Source of the DNA: Epibacterium ulvae
GTDB lineage: Bacteria; Pseudomonadota; Alphaproteobacteria; Rhodobacterales; Rhodobacteraceae
Length of the DNA stretch: 64,000 nt
NCBI RefSeq assembly: GCF_900102795.1
Contig: NZ_FMWG01000001.1
Location: 434,001 to 498,000, forward strand
Reading direction: 5' to 3'
Under the pieces are notes generated by a model. The model was not told the origin of the DNA, made no database searches, and was given only the letters and a program-made list of their open reading frames with translations. Shown here one piece after another: positions 48,292 through 57,203 of the stretch (positions within the stretch are counted from its first letter, which is position 1; each line of letters starts with the position of its first letter). Both the position numbers and the translations under genes were made by a program.

Positions 48292-50132
48292 GGCGAGCGA
48301 GACTAGGGTTAACTCTTCCAATCGGGCGAAATGAACCAGCAGTAGCTTACGCCTCTCGGTTGGCTGCCTTAAATGGCTGCTCCAGTCTCTGGGCGTTCTG
48401 CAGTCTGGTGGGGCTTTCCGCTTTGAAGCTCTCGCGCGCTGACCCAGAGGAACTGAGCCGCCTTTCTGATCTGTCGGGTACAGTCGTCGCGGATTTGGCG
48501 CGGTTCTCCATTCGGACGAATACACGCGCCACACGTACTCTTGGAGGTCAAATATTTCCGAACAAAGATATCAAGATTCAAACCCAGTACATCTGCCCAA
48601 AGTGCGTTCTGGAAGCCGCCGATGATCGCGAATGGTATCATGTTCCCCCCGATGTGTTTTGGTATCTTGATTTTGTGCGAACCTGCCCGAAACACGGATT
48701 GTTGCTGGTCCCAATGCCAGAGCAGCAGGTCGGCTGGTTTCCATATGATTTTACGGCCCGTTTGTCGCAGGCTCAGATTGGGAGAGAGACCCTGATTGGT
48801 CTAATGACACATGCTCCAACCAGAGTAGATGAATTCTCTATTGCTTCATTCTCCGGGAACACTGACAGCACCTGGCTCGCTGGCAGCAGTGCCTATGCAG
48901 TGTCCCGTGCGAGCGAGAGACTGGGTTGCATAGTTGAGGGATTCAGATCTGCCAGGCAGTTAAGTCGTCAAGAACTAGCCAGGCTGGCAGATGTTGGCTT
49001 TGAAGTGCTTTCAAATGGGCCGGAATCTCTGCGACGCGTGCTGGAGGAACTCATAGCGCAGCGCGGTCGATCCAGCCTGCGTAAAACTTTCGGTGTGTTC
49101 TTTCATCTTATGGATGGGAAAATGGGTGACGCAATCCCAATGGTCCGGGCTGTTCTCAGAGACGTCACTCTTGAGAATTTCGTAATACACCCGGGTGACA
49201 AACTACTTGGCGAGGTGTGTACGACACGAAGGTTTCACACCCTTACGTCCGCCTCCGATCTGACCGGTGTACATCCTGTGAAGCTTGCGAATGTGCTGAG
49301 GTCGGCAGGTCTTATGGCTGAGATATCTGCGTCAGATCCCATCATGATCGAAGCAGAGCCAGCTGAAGAGATGCTTCGAAAGCTGTCATCCTCGGTACTC
49401 ACAAAGGATGCGTTGAGTTTCCTCGGGCTGCCCTGGCGGCACTTGATGAGCCTTCAGGATTCCGGATTGATTGCGCCGGTTAATCCAGCCTGTAGAGGGC
49501 AATACATGTACTGTCTTCATGAACTGAAACACCTGCGGGACGCGATGTGTAAAAGCGCTCGCGTATTATCGAGAGAAAGCGCGGATCTTGTGCCTGTCTA
49601 TAAGGCTGCAAATCAATCTGTTTGCAGTATCAGTGAAGTCGTAACACTACTGACTTCCGGGAAACTTCAGGACGTCGGTCTTGTTGGAGGCGTGCAAGGT
49701 TTTGATGCTATACGTGTCGATCCCGCCGAGGTTTTTGAGGCACTGCCAGCTTACCGGGAAGTTACCGATGCAATGACACGGGAAGAGCTTCTGAAGCATT
49801 TCGGCGTCTGTGGGAAAACACTGGCCTTCCTGCTGCGTGAAGGTCACTTTGATGAGTTCCGTACCCGATGCAGGCAGTCTCGAAAGGTGCGCTCATATAT
49901 AACTATTTCCAGCGTTGAACGGTTTTCTGGAACCTACATCAGCCTCAGAAACCTGGCCCAGGAAATGCAAATTTCAGCACGCAATCTCAGCTATCTGATC
50001 AAAGGGGCCGGCTTGTATGAATTGCCAGTGCCGGAAAAGTGCCGAGGGAGATTTTTTCGGCGTGAAGACGTGCTATCTGGAAACGAATTAACGGGCTTGA
50101 ATAGCTCAAATAAAACAGGAGGCAGCCTTTGA
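48288..50132 (+). CDS. tniQ: TniQ/TnsD-family target-selection protein
   Basis: 614 aa. The N-terminal TniQ domain starts LTLPIGRNEPAVAYASRLA and has zinc ligands C103, C106, C133 and H136 (CPKC ... CPKH). The long C-terminal part has helix-turn-helix-like segments near 505-530 (ELLKHFGVCGKTLAFLLREG) and 550-575 (LRNLAQEMQISARNLSYLIK). This long form is like TnsD, which reads a fixed chromosomal site; the location of the element suggests that the site is the 3' end of nrdJ. It overlaps tnsC by four bases. Confidence 0.88.
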   Translation: MRRARLGLTLPIGRNEPAVAYASRLAALNGCSSLWAFCSLVGLSALKLSRADPEELSRLSDLSGTVVADLARFSIRTNTRATRTLGGQIFPNKDIKIQTQYICPKCVLEAADDREWYHVPPDVFWYLDFVRTCPKHGLLLVPMPEQQVGWFPYDFTARLSQAQIGRETLIGLMTHAPTRVDEFSIASFSGNTDSTWLAGSSAYAVSRASERLGCIVEGFRSARQLSRQELARLADVGFEVLSNGPESLRRVLEELIAQRGRSSLRKTFGVFFHLMDGKMGDAIPMVRAVLRDVTLENFVIHPGDKLLGEVCTTRRFHTLTSASDLTGVHPVKLANVLRSAGLMAEISASDPIMIEAEPAEEMLRKLSSSVLTKDALSFLGLPWRHLMSLQDSGLIAPVNPACRGQYMYCLHELKHLRDAMCKSARVLSRESADLVPVYKAANQSVCSISEVVTLLTSGKLQDVGLVGGVQGFDAIRVDPAEVFEALPAYREVTDAMTREELLKHFGVCGKTLAFLLREGHFDEFRTRCRQSRKVRSYITISSVERFSGTYISLRNLAQEMQISARNLSYLIKGAGLYELPVPEKCRGRFFRREDVLSGNELTGLNSSNKTGGSL

Positions 50133-50917
50133 AACTGCTTTTCCTTTCGGACCTGCACTATGACTTCTGGGTGGATGCCGACCGTGATCCCTTTGAAGGC
50201 ATCGAGGATCAAATTGGCGGGCTCGACCACCTACTGATTGCGGGCGATCTTACCAACAAGCCAAAGGTGCGGTGGAAGTACGCGTTTGAGAGATTGTCGA
50301 AGCTGCTGCCGCTTGAAAGAGTTTCGGTTTTCCCAGGCAACCACGACTTCTATGATTTTCGACTCGATCGCGAGGACCGTCTGGAACAAATCGCATCCGC
50401 ATTTGGGGTCGGGTATGTGCAAAAGAAGTAGCTCGTATTTGGCAGCACACGTGTTCTTTGTGCGACACTTTGGACCGACTTTGAGTTGGGAGCAGGTAGA
50501 ACCATCAACGAAAGTCACGCCTCCGCGCGAATGAATGACTTTAGGCACATTCGCGTCGCTTCCAAGGGATATCGAAAGCTGAGGCCGTCCGACCTAGTAT
50601 TAGCCCATCGCAATCAACTCGATTGGCTGAGTGGCGCTCTCGCCGAGGATTTTGACGGCCAAACCTTCGTGGCAACCCATCACGCGCCTCATCCTTCCGT
50701 GCTTGAGAAGCACGACGGCAACATTGCTGCCGCCTATGCCAGCGATCTGAGTGAGCTTATTCTGAAGCATCGCCCCGAACGCTGGTTCTTCAGGCATTGG
50801 CACGGGGTTAGAAATTCAAGTGTTGGCGATACCCAGCTGATCAATGTGTCCCTCGGATATCCCGACGAAATTGCGGATCCTGCAGCGCGGATCAGAGATC
50901 TGATTTTTGAAATCTGA
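50129..50917 (+). pseudogene. Metallophosphoesterase interrupted by an in-frame amber stop
   Basis: Begins with TTG overlapping the tniQ stop (TTGA). It shows calcineurin-like motifs FLSDLHYDF, IAGDLTN and FPGNHDFYD, then TAG at 50429-50431. The same frame continues LVFGSTRVLCATLWTDFELG and through VATHHAPH to the last metal motif at 50917. That motif reads FRHWHG instead of the usual GHxH. A single nonsense change therefore splits an approximately 262-aa protein. Its link to the tns operon suggests it was once co-expressed with tniQ; its role is unknown. Confidence 0.85.
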
Positions 50918-51209
50918 ATGTCCGAACTCAACCTGAAGGCGGTTTACATAACACCCGTTCAGCGACGTTCCCGGTTCGTTACGATGTCGTGCTTCAACCA
51001 AAAGCTGTCTGCGCACGCCCACCAAAAGAAGCGCGCGTAGACTGATTGATGTCGCTTCGCCGGACGTCTGGCCCGGCATGATGGGCCCCAACGGGGTCGC
51101 CGTCCTTCCCATCGCCGCACTCGATCCGCCCCACCGTGCGGCGTCTCCTGCGGTCCCCGCGCTTGATGGGTCCGGGTCCCCAATAGCCGTTTCATTCAGC
51201 CGCGAGAGA
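50918..51209. other. 292-bp convergent intergenic region with a GC-rich structured block
   Basis: The block at about 51050-51190 is clearly more GC-rich than its surroundings. It contains inverted repeats such as GCCGCAC / GTGCGGC (within 51110-51145) and GGCCC / GGGCC pairs near 51075. It could hold the end signals of the two convergent units, or be a foreign fragment or structured RNA. No gene was recognised with confidence. Confidence 0.4.
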
Positions 51210-52109
51210 TCATGATGCGAAGGCCTCGTTCTCGGTGATCTTTTCAAATGCGGGTAAGAACGCGTCATGGTGCAGCGATAAGTAACGCGTGATGCGCTCG
51301 CAGCGCATCAGTTTCGCGATGTAACCACGGGTCAGGACCAAATTGAGATGATCGGCTCCGTAGCTGTCTTCAACAAGGCGGACTTCGCGTTCCAGGTTTG
51401 CAGACTCGCGCTCCATAAGCTCCAGTTGCTCGCGCGAAATCCCTTTGATCTTTTTCGGCGTTGCCGCCGACACCAACTGGTTTTCGGGCGTCGCGGCCAG
51501 AAGCGATCGGGCATAGTTGATCGTGAACTTGTTCATGGCGACCATGAGTTGCGCCGCTTCAATCTGGCGAATTGGCTTCATTTTCTTCAGAATCTGAAAC
51601 CCGGTCAAAGCCACTTGTTTGTCTTTCAGCAGTTCCGCCGCCTCGTCGCAGATACCATCCAGAAGCTGGCGTTTCTGTTTCAGGGTCTTGATGTTGACAT
51701 TAAGCGCGCTCGCCAGACGGGCCTCCGGCACGCCAAGAGAGAGGGCTCTCAGGATCATCTTGTGCTCTTGAATGGTCGCGAGACGAGAGATGCGTTTGTT
51801 GTAGGTGAAGGCTTCATCGTCGGTGGAGACAAGACATCGCGCATGTGTCTGCCCCTGGTCCTTCAAAACCTCAAGGCGCAGATGCCCATCAAGCAATGTA
51901 TATTGACCAGCGTTGTAAGGGTCGCGGGACACGACAATAGGTTCAACAAGGCCAATTTCTAGAACAGATGCCGCGATCTGTTTGAACTTAATGCTGGCCT
52001 TCTTTTGCGGGGTGACCACGTAGAGTGGCGCGATCTCCTCGAATGGAAGCGTTACCAGCTCCTGTTCAAAAGCAGCTGCAACCGTCCGTTCTTCCCGGGT
52101 CACCGACAT
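51210..52109 (-). CDS. ParB/RepB-like protein, second of a pair
   Basis: 299 aa. The N-terminal ParB-like domain (about 25-100) has VEPIVVSRDPYNAGQYTLLDGHLRLEVLK; the middle resembles the plasmid partition RepB family. It overlaps the first ParB-like gene by ten bases and is third in the leftward unit recombinase-ParB-ParB. Whether it binds DNA, hydrolyses CTP as true ParB does, or acts as a nuclease is not visible from sequence. Confidence 0.8.
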   Translation of the reverse strand: MSVTREERTVAAAFEQELVTLPFEEIAPLYVVTPQKKASIKFKQIAASVLEIGLVEPIVVSRDPYNAGQYTLLDGHLRLEVLKDQGQTHARCLVSTDDEAFTYNKRISRLATIQEHKMILRALSLGVPEARLASALNVNIKTLKQKRQLLDGICDEAAELLKDKQVALTGFQILKKMKPIRQIEAAQLMVAMNKFTINYARSLLAATPENQLVSAATPKKIKGISREQLELMERESANLEREVRLVEDSYGADHLNLVLTRGYIAKLMRCERITRYLSLHHDAFLPAFEKITENEAFAS

Positions 52110-53008
52110 GCGGACGCCTCCTCGGACTGAGTTAGGCGGTCTGCAACTTGTTTTGGCAGACTGGCCAACCCTTCGGCGCGAAGCAATGTGACGAAGTTTT
52201 CGTCAGCCATCAGCGTCTTGAGCGCTTGTGTCAGAAAAAGCAGTTCGCTCCGCGTTGCGCCTGCCTTTCTCAGCAGCACCTTCTTTTTCTCGACATCGTT
52301 TTCATAGGTCTTGAGCAGAGTCTCGACAGAAAGACTCTTGCGTGGCCGTTCGACAGTGTTCGCGCGACCCTTGCCGTGTTTCTGGCGGGCTTCAACAAGA
52401 CGCTTGGCTGCAAGGAGTCTTCCGCCGCGCAGGAGCTTTTTCTCATAAGCCTGCCGGAGAACACGTTGCACGCCGACGTCATCGGCGTCCGCTATGTCAA
52501 CGGCAACACTGACCGGAATCTTACCGCTCTCCACTGCACGCAGGAGGCGGTGTTCATGACTTTCCAGAAGCTTTATCACGCCATGGACATACTTCTTGGA
52601 CAGCTGGGTCTTGGCGGCGATTTCAGCTTCAGAGTATCCCTTTTCCTTGAGGCGCCCAATATCTCGGAGCAAATCCAGCGAATGGTGCTGCCTGCGCGCC
52701 AGATTTTCTACCAAGCTCATTACAAGGCAGTCTTCGCTGCTGGCATTGATGACGATTGCCGGGATTTCAGATTGGCCAAGAACCTTGAATGCTTCCAGTC
52801 GGCCCTGGCCGCAGACCAATTCGTATACCGGCTTGTCTCCGTCTTCAGTCTCACGCGCCGCAACCGTAATGGGTCTTTTCAACCCAAGCTCCGCAATGTT
52901 CGCAGTGATCTCATCGAACACCTTTTTGTTCCTGAGCCTTGGGTTGACCACAGTGATTGCATCGACGGGAACAAGAACAGTGTGCTCGACTGGTGCGTAA
53001 TTCATCAC
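52100..53008 (-). CDS. ParB/RepB/Spo0J-like protein, first of a pair
   Basis: 302 aa. ParB-type N-terminus with LVPVDAITVVNPRLRN and VCGQGRLEAFKVLGQSEIPA, then the HTH-like KGYSEAEIAAKTQLSKKYVHGVIKLL. The start overlaps the recombinase stop by four bases (ATGA), so the genes are translated together. No ParA ATPase is encoded nearby, which argues against ordinary partition and for a role with the recombinase. Confidence 0.83.
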   Translation of the reverse strand: MMNYAPVEHTVLVPVDAITVVNPRLRNKKVFDEITANIAELGLKRPITVAARETEDGDKPVYELVCGQGRLEAFKVLGQSEIPAIVINASSEDCLVMSLVENLARRQHHSLDLLRDIGRLKEKGYSEAEIAAKTQLSKKYVHGVIKLLESHEHRLLRAVESGKIPVSVAVDIADADDVGVQRVLRQAYEKKLLRGGRLLAAKRLVEARQKHGKGRANTVERPRKSLSVETLLKTYENDVEKKKVLLRKAGATRSELLFLTQALKTLMADENFVTLLRAEGLASLPKQVADRLTQSEEASACR

Positions 53009-54561
53009 GCTACCTCCAATATCGGCGCACGTGCAGCCATGTCGAAGAAATGAGCCAGGTTGTCGAAGCGGAATGCATCAAGGGATAAACCGTTGTTTTC
53101 CGCCAAGCGTAACTTTGATTTGGTCATGTCAAAGGTGGGCAGCAAGTAGTAGTCGAGGGGCGCAGTATTGGCCTGTCCCATCCTGACGACGATGGACAAG
53201 TCCGGAAGTTGGCCGGTACTCAGTCGAATGTTCCAGCGATACGCGCCCGCGCCTGTTTGCATGCAGCGTGCGATGACAATGGAAACGGTGAACTCGTCAT
53301 TGATGATGAGAGTATCTGCATTGTGGCTTTGAGCGACGTCTCCGCCAACGGCTTCGACCCCGGCGATGATGTCCCGGACGATGTCGGAATGCAGGCTGCG
53401 CAATAGTCTGTTGATCTCAATGTAACGGTAATCTCTGTCAGGTTTGAAGCCGACGAGGCTGTAAGCACGCAACAGGCTACCAAATCTGTTCTGGTAGGCA
53501 CCGCTTGATGGAAGCTTTGGTGCTTCATTGATGACAAAGCCCGAGAGGTAGCCGTTTTCTTCCAAAACCTCCTTTAGCCGATCCAGCATTTCATCGTCGG
53601 ACAATACATGTGAACGAGCTGCAATAATTGCTCCGGCAGCGTTGAACAGGTTAGCGTCAACAATTGCTTCAAAAGCACCAACAGCGCGGACCCAGTTTTC
53701 CGGATCGTTCTGGACATGGCGTTTCTTGAGTTTGAAGGAGTGGCGGTTCCAGAGATTATTCCCGATGTATTTTTCGTTGGTCAGAATTTGACGTACAACC
53801 GCTGGTGACCAGTCCCGATCCAGATCAGTTCGGATGCCGCGTCGGTTCAGGTCTGACGCAATCTCAGCTTCAGACCAACCATCATTCACAAACCGCAAGA
53901 AGATCTGGTTTACTATAGCGACTTCATCAGCCGGACCCGGAACAAGCGTAACCCGGTCGGTTTGAATACTCTTGTGCTCTCCTCGCGACAGGATGCCCTT
54001 GGTACGACCGGCTTCATCGATCAACATGCGTCGCAGCCCGAACCCAGGCGCGCCGCCTTGTCGATAGCCCAACTCAATCAGTCGGCGCTGTCCTGCAAAG
54101 ACCTTTTGCGACAGCTCGCGACTGTATTCGCCAGCCATCGCGCGCTTGACGCCTTTTACAATGGTGGAAACGGGACTTCCGTCGTTTTCGAATTGCTCGG
54201 CGCAATACTCGACAGAAATGCCAGCGCGCTTGCAGATATACTCATAATAGGCGCTTTCATCCGCATCCTGAAAACGGCCCCAGCGACTGACATCATAGAC
54301 CAGGACTGTTTTGAAATCGATCTCACCTGCTTCGATGTCGTCAATAAGTTGCGAAAGACCAGCGCGTCCTTGAATGCTCAACCCGCTTTTGCCAGCATCA
54401 GAATAGGTTTGGATTATCTTGTAGCCGCGTTCTTCCGCATATCGCTGGATGGCGTCCGCCTGGTTTTCGGTCGAGTAGCGCTGATGCTCTGTCGACATGC
54501 GAACGTATTGGGCTGCGTTCCGGCGTTTTTCTCCGTCCGACTTGTTATTTGGCCAATTCAA
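53005..54561 (-). CDS. Large serine recombinase
   Basis: 518 aa starting with TTG at 54561, supported by GGAGG about nine bases upstream. The catalytic domain has the nucleophile S23 in AQYVRMSTEHQRYSTENQ, and DVSRWGRF and SRELSQKVFAGQ further on. A recombinase domain follows (PGFGLRRMLID ... AEIASDLNRRGI, LTNEKYIGNNLWNRHSFK), then a unique C-terminal region. It heads a unit with two ParB-like genes inside the transposon. It may resolve cointegrates, mobilise the cassette, or act with the ParB pair. Confidence 0.9.
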   Translation of the reverse strand: MNWPNNKSDGEKRRNAAQYVRMSTEHQRYSTENQADAIQRYAEERGYKIIQTYSDAGKSGLSIQGRAGLSQLIDDIEAGEIDFKTVLVYDVSRWGRFQDADESAYYEYICKRAGISVEYCAEQFENDGSPVSTIVKGVKRAMAGEYSRELSQKVFAGQRRLIELGYRQGGAPGFGLRRMLIDEAGRTKGILSRGEHKSIQTDRVTLVPGPADEVAIVNQIFLRFVNDGWSEAEIASDLNRRGIRTDLDRDWSPAVVRQILTNEKYIGNNLWNRHSFKLKKRHVQNDPENWVRAVGAFEAIVDANLFNAAGAIIAARSHVLSDDEMLDRLKEVLEENGYLSGFVINEAPKLPSSGAYQNRFGSLLRAYSLVGFKPDRDYRYIEINRLLRSLHSDIVRDIIAGVEAVGGDVAQSHNADTLIINDEFTVSIVIARCMQTGAGAYRWNIRLSTGQLPDLSIVVRMGQANTAPLDYYLLPTFDMTKSKLRLAENNGLSLDAFRFDNLAHFFDMAARAPILEVA

Positions 54562-54648
54562 TGACGTGGCCCTCCATATTCAAATTCGTAATTTTGCGCA
54601 GCTGTTCTGCGATTCCTTTCACGAATTTATCGGAAGGGAGACGGAAAC

Positions 54649-55029
54649 ATGTTTCATAAAAAGGGCAACATCTTTCATGGAGGCAGCCAGGATCTGGTTT
54701 CGGCTGTAGAATATCGAGAGGCAGTTAGGTCTGCGCTGACCTATGAGCTGGGAGGCGCGGGCCGGGCGGCGAAAGCAACGATAAAGTGGACGGGAGTAAG
54801 CCAAAGGACAGCAAAGAACTGGATAGCCGGTTCATACGGCCCAAGTGGTGAGCATTTGATTGGTTTGATGAAGCACTCGGATAGTGTGATGGGCGTGGTT
54901 TTGGAGCTAGCTGGACGTCATGAGACTTTGGCAATACAGCGCGTTGAGATCGTGAGACGGGAACTCAGAGAGGTATTGAAGGTACTGGACGCGATCTGTG
55001 CTGCTGACGATGCTTCGAGTGAAACCTAG
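54649..55029 (+). CDS. Small DNA-binding-like protein divergent from the recombinase
   Basis: 126 aa. An HTH-like segment IKWTGVSQRTAKNWIAGSYG lies at about residues 46-65. A good ribosome site (GGGAGA) precedes ATG 54649. Divergent position next to the recombinase unit suggests it controls that promoter. It is the last gene before the right end of the element. Confidence 0.6.
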   Translation: MFHKKGNIFHGGSQDLVSAVEYREAVRSALTYELGGAGRAAKATIKWTGVSQRTAKNWIAGSYGPSGEHLIGLMKHSDSVMGVVLELAGRHETLAIQRVEIVRRELREVLKVLDAICAADDASSET

Positions 55030-55230
55030 CGACAAACAAAGCTCATTTCGGTTTGTATGCCCTGCATCAAGTAACCAAGTTTTCTCATCCATCGATCGAA
55101 AGTGTTTGGGTTCTACACGGAGGCAGTGCCGGGCAATGCCGAGGGGAATTTTCGGGCGCGAAGACGCGTCATTTGGTTGAGATTTATTGAGAATTGACGT
55201 GGGTTGGGGGGCAGCACTTATTTGTTCGAT

Positions 55231-55344
55231 GAGTTGCAAGTTACGTGTCGGGAAATGGCAAGTTAGATGTCGGCGCTATCAGGAAGCCCCACAAAACAAG
55301 GGGGTTCCAGTCGCAAAAAGTGTCACCTTATGTGTCGTTCCAGA
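55231..55344. repeat. Right end of the Tn7-like element with TnsB-type repeats
   Basis: Read on the minus strand: terminal site GACACATAAGGTGACACTT (55318-55336), identical to the left terminal site, then GACATCTAACTTGCCATTT (55253-55271) and GACACGTAACTTGCAACTC (55231-55249). The inner two are 22 bp apart. The extreme terminus reads TCTGGAACG, differing by one base from the expected TGTGGAACG. Confidence 0.75.
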
Positions 55345-55349
55345 GTAGT
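55345..55349. repeat. Putative 5-bp target duplication GTAGT, right
   Basis: Matches GTAGT at 35043-35047 on the other side of the element. Confidence 0.6.
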
Positions 55350-55763
55350 TGTGGCGTTTCACCCGACATGACCTAAACGTCTCAATAGATCATTTTGGCA
55401 GATTACCTGGGAAAACGGCCTCGGATTATCTTCCTGGGCCGTTCGCAAGTCTGACAGGGACAGACGAATGAGATGTGCTGGGCTGAAGACATTGTCAGGC
55501 TTTGATACGGGACGGGAAGCAGGCTTTCGCTGCGGTTTGAACGAACGGCAGCATTGGAGAAAACGTGAGTTTTCTATAGTTGCAGAAAATCATCTGAAAA
55601 CGTACAGAGTACGAAGCATCGGCGGCCTGCAATCAACCAAGTGTTGTGTTACCTGCGACACCTGCGAGAAGGTTACCTTCAACTCGCCCTGCTACATGCT
55701 GTTACGGAATTGCGAAATTCCCGCGACGTTGGGAATGCGAGATTGTAGGTCGTTGATGCACCC
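55350..55763. other. Region upstream of the retron-type RT, candidate msr-msd locus
   Basis: No convincing gene is seen; a 101-codon open frame at 55468 has no family features. Several inverted repeats are present: ACGGCC / GGCCGT (55415-55442) and GGAATT-GCGA-AATTCC (55706-55721). Retron RNAs are encoded directly upstream of the RT, so this is where msr-msd would lie. The boundaries (a1/a2 repeat) were not identified. Confidence 0.35.
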
Positions 55764-57145
55764 ATGTCACTAAAGTCATTTGCTAACCTTAGACAAATCG
55801 CTTTTGCGCTTGGTCGAGACTACCGTCGGAAAATGGTCTACATCGCATATGGGCTTGCTCCAGGTGCAAGATATAAAGAATTCACCATCCCGAAGAAGAG
55901 CGGTGGAGAACGCCGCATTTGCGCACCTCGTATTGCGCTTCTCAAGTTGCAGCGCGACATCCTTCAGCTACTTGAAGGCGACTATCGTCCTCGTGCTCAC
56001 GTGCATGGATTTATCAGCGGGAAACAACGCAGCATCGTGAGCAATGCCCGACAGCATGTCGGTAAGCGCTGGGTTTTGAACATTGACCTCGAAGACTACT
56101 TCGAAACCATTCACTTCGGACGAGTTCGCGGGCGATTGATGACCCCGCCGTATGGCTATCCGACACCTTTCAGCAGATGATTGACGACAACGGATTTAGA
56201 ATTAACCACACAAAGACGCGCCTGCTGGGCCTCGCCTTTCAACAGGAAGTCACAGGTCTGATTGTGAATGAGAAAGTCAACGTGAAGCGCAAGTTTGTTC
56301 GCGACGTCCGGGCGATGCTTCATGACTGGGAGTTAAATGGCTTTGCTGCGGCATCGGTGCGGCATTTCAACGAGAAGCGTCCGGATAGAGGCCGGTTGCC
56401 GGAACAGGAGGCTACGAACTACGAATGGGTGGTCCGAGGGAAAATTGAGTTCATTCGGCAGGTGAAAGGATCTACCGATCAGGTCTTCCGCCGCCTAGCT
56501 GCAAGGTTCAATGCACTGTGTTCGGGCCAACACATTTCGATTCCGCTGGTCGAGGATAGCGACGTTCTCAACGCAGCCGTTTGGTATCTCGAAAATGACA
56601 CAGATGGCGGATCAGTGGGCACTTGTTTCGCTGTCGACACGAACCTGTTCGTTACTTGCGCGCACTGCCTCGGACCAAACCTGCGCATCTTCCCGCGACA
56701 AAATCCGGCATTCCCGATGGATGCGGACGAGTTAGCTCGCGACGATCACAACGACCTTGCGCTAATTCGGCTACGAACTCCGTTGCCCGCATTCAATCCT
56801 GCTGCCACTCTGCAAATGGCCTCGTCAGCCGAATTCAGCGCGCTCGGCATCCGATCTGCGGTGCAGGCTGCGGGCTATCCTTCAAGTCTGGACAGCACAT
56901 CTCTTTCGATCCGAGACACTGAAGTAACAGGGTTCTCGCGGAAAACCTTTGACGGCACCGCCGCTACATCTGACAACGTGATCGCCTTGCTGTCGGGCAC
57001 TTACGAGGGAATGAGTGGTGGTCCGGTGCTATTATCGGGAAAGGTCGTTGGCGTAATCGTCAGAGGGCCAAATGATGATGACCGGACAATCCCCTTCTTG
57101 GCGGTCAAATCAGGACATGTAAACGACCTGCTCGCGTCCCTTTGA
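55764..57145 (+). pseudogene. Retron-type reverse transcriptase fused to trypsin-like protease, core deleted
   Basis: The first part (55764 to about 56160) has RT features FTIPKKSGGERRICAP, HVHGFISGKQRSIVSNA and WVLNIDLEDYFETIHF. It then jumps, with a frame change, to the RT thumb FRINHTKTRLLGL and the retron mark QEVTGLIVNEKVNVKRKF. The palm segment with YADD is missing (an internal deletion of several hundred bases). The C-terminal protease is complete: FVTCAHCL (His), DDHNDLALIRL (Asp), GMSGGPVLL (Ser). ATG 56177 could still start the thumb-protease part. Reverse transcription must be lost. Confidence 0.85.
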
Positions 57146-57203
57146 AATGGTCGACTTAGGCCGTTTGGACCTGTCACGCTTTTGTGCCGCCCCAAGTGCT
57201 CGT

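Larger units (their letters stand above)
35048..55344. mobile_element. Tn7-like transposon (about 20.3 kb) inserted downstream of nrdJ
   Basis: Both ends carry the same inverted terminal sequence GGAACGACACATAAGGTGAC (left from 35057; right as its complement ending at 55341). At least two further TnsB-type repeats lie inside each end. The element encodes TnsA, TnsB, TnsC and a TniQ/TnsD protein in one operon (44379-50132). Cargo includes a ubiquitin-like conjugation operon, a broken kptA, a broken metallophosphoesterase and a recombinase-ParB-ParB module. No CRISPR array or cas gene was seen, so targeting is presumably by TniQ alone. The 18-bp distance from the nrdJ stop resembles Tn7 at glmS. 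Confidence 0.85.

Noticed and set aside
52148-53053. 301-codon plus-strand frame opposite the ParB-like gene
   Set aside because: It is the shadow of the ParB gene, which has motifs, coupled starts and a sensible neighbour order; the plus frame has none.
54562-54648. tRNA or att site at the recombinase promoter
   Set aside because: No cloverleaf or T-arm consensus in this short region.
35030-55349. Prophage or integrative conjugative element
   Set aside because: No phage structural, relaxase or type IV secretion genes; the ends and the tnsABC-tniQ set identify a Tn7-like transposon.
55468-55773. 101-codon open frame before the retron-type RT
   Set aside because: Cysteine-rich, without family features, and overlapping the place where a retron RNA would be encoded.
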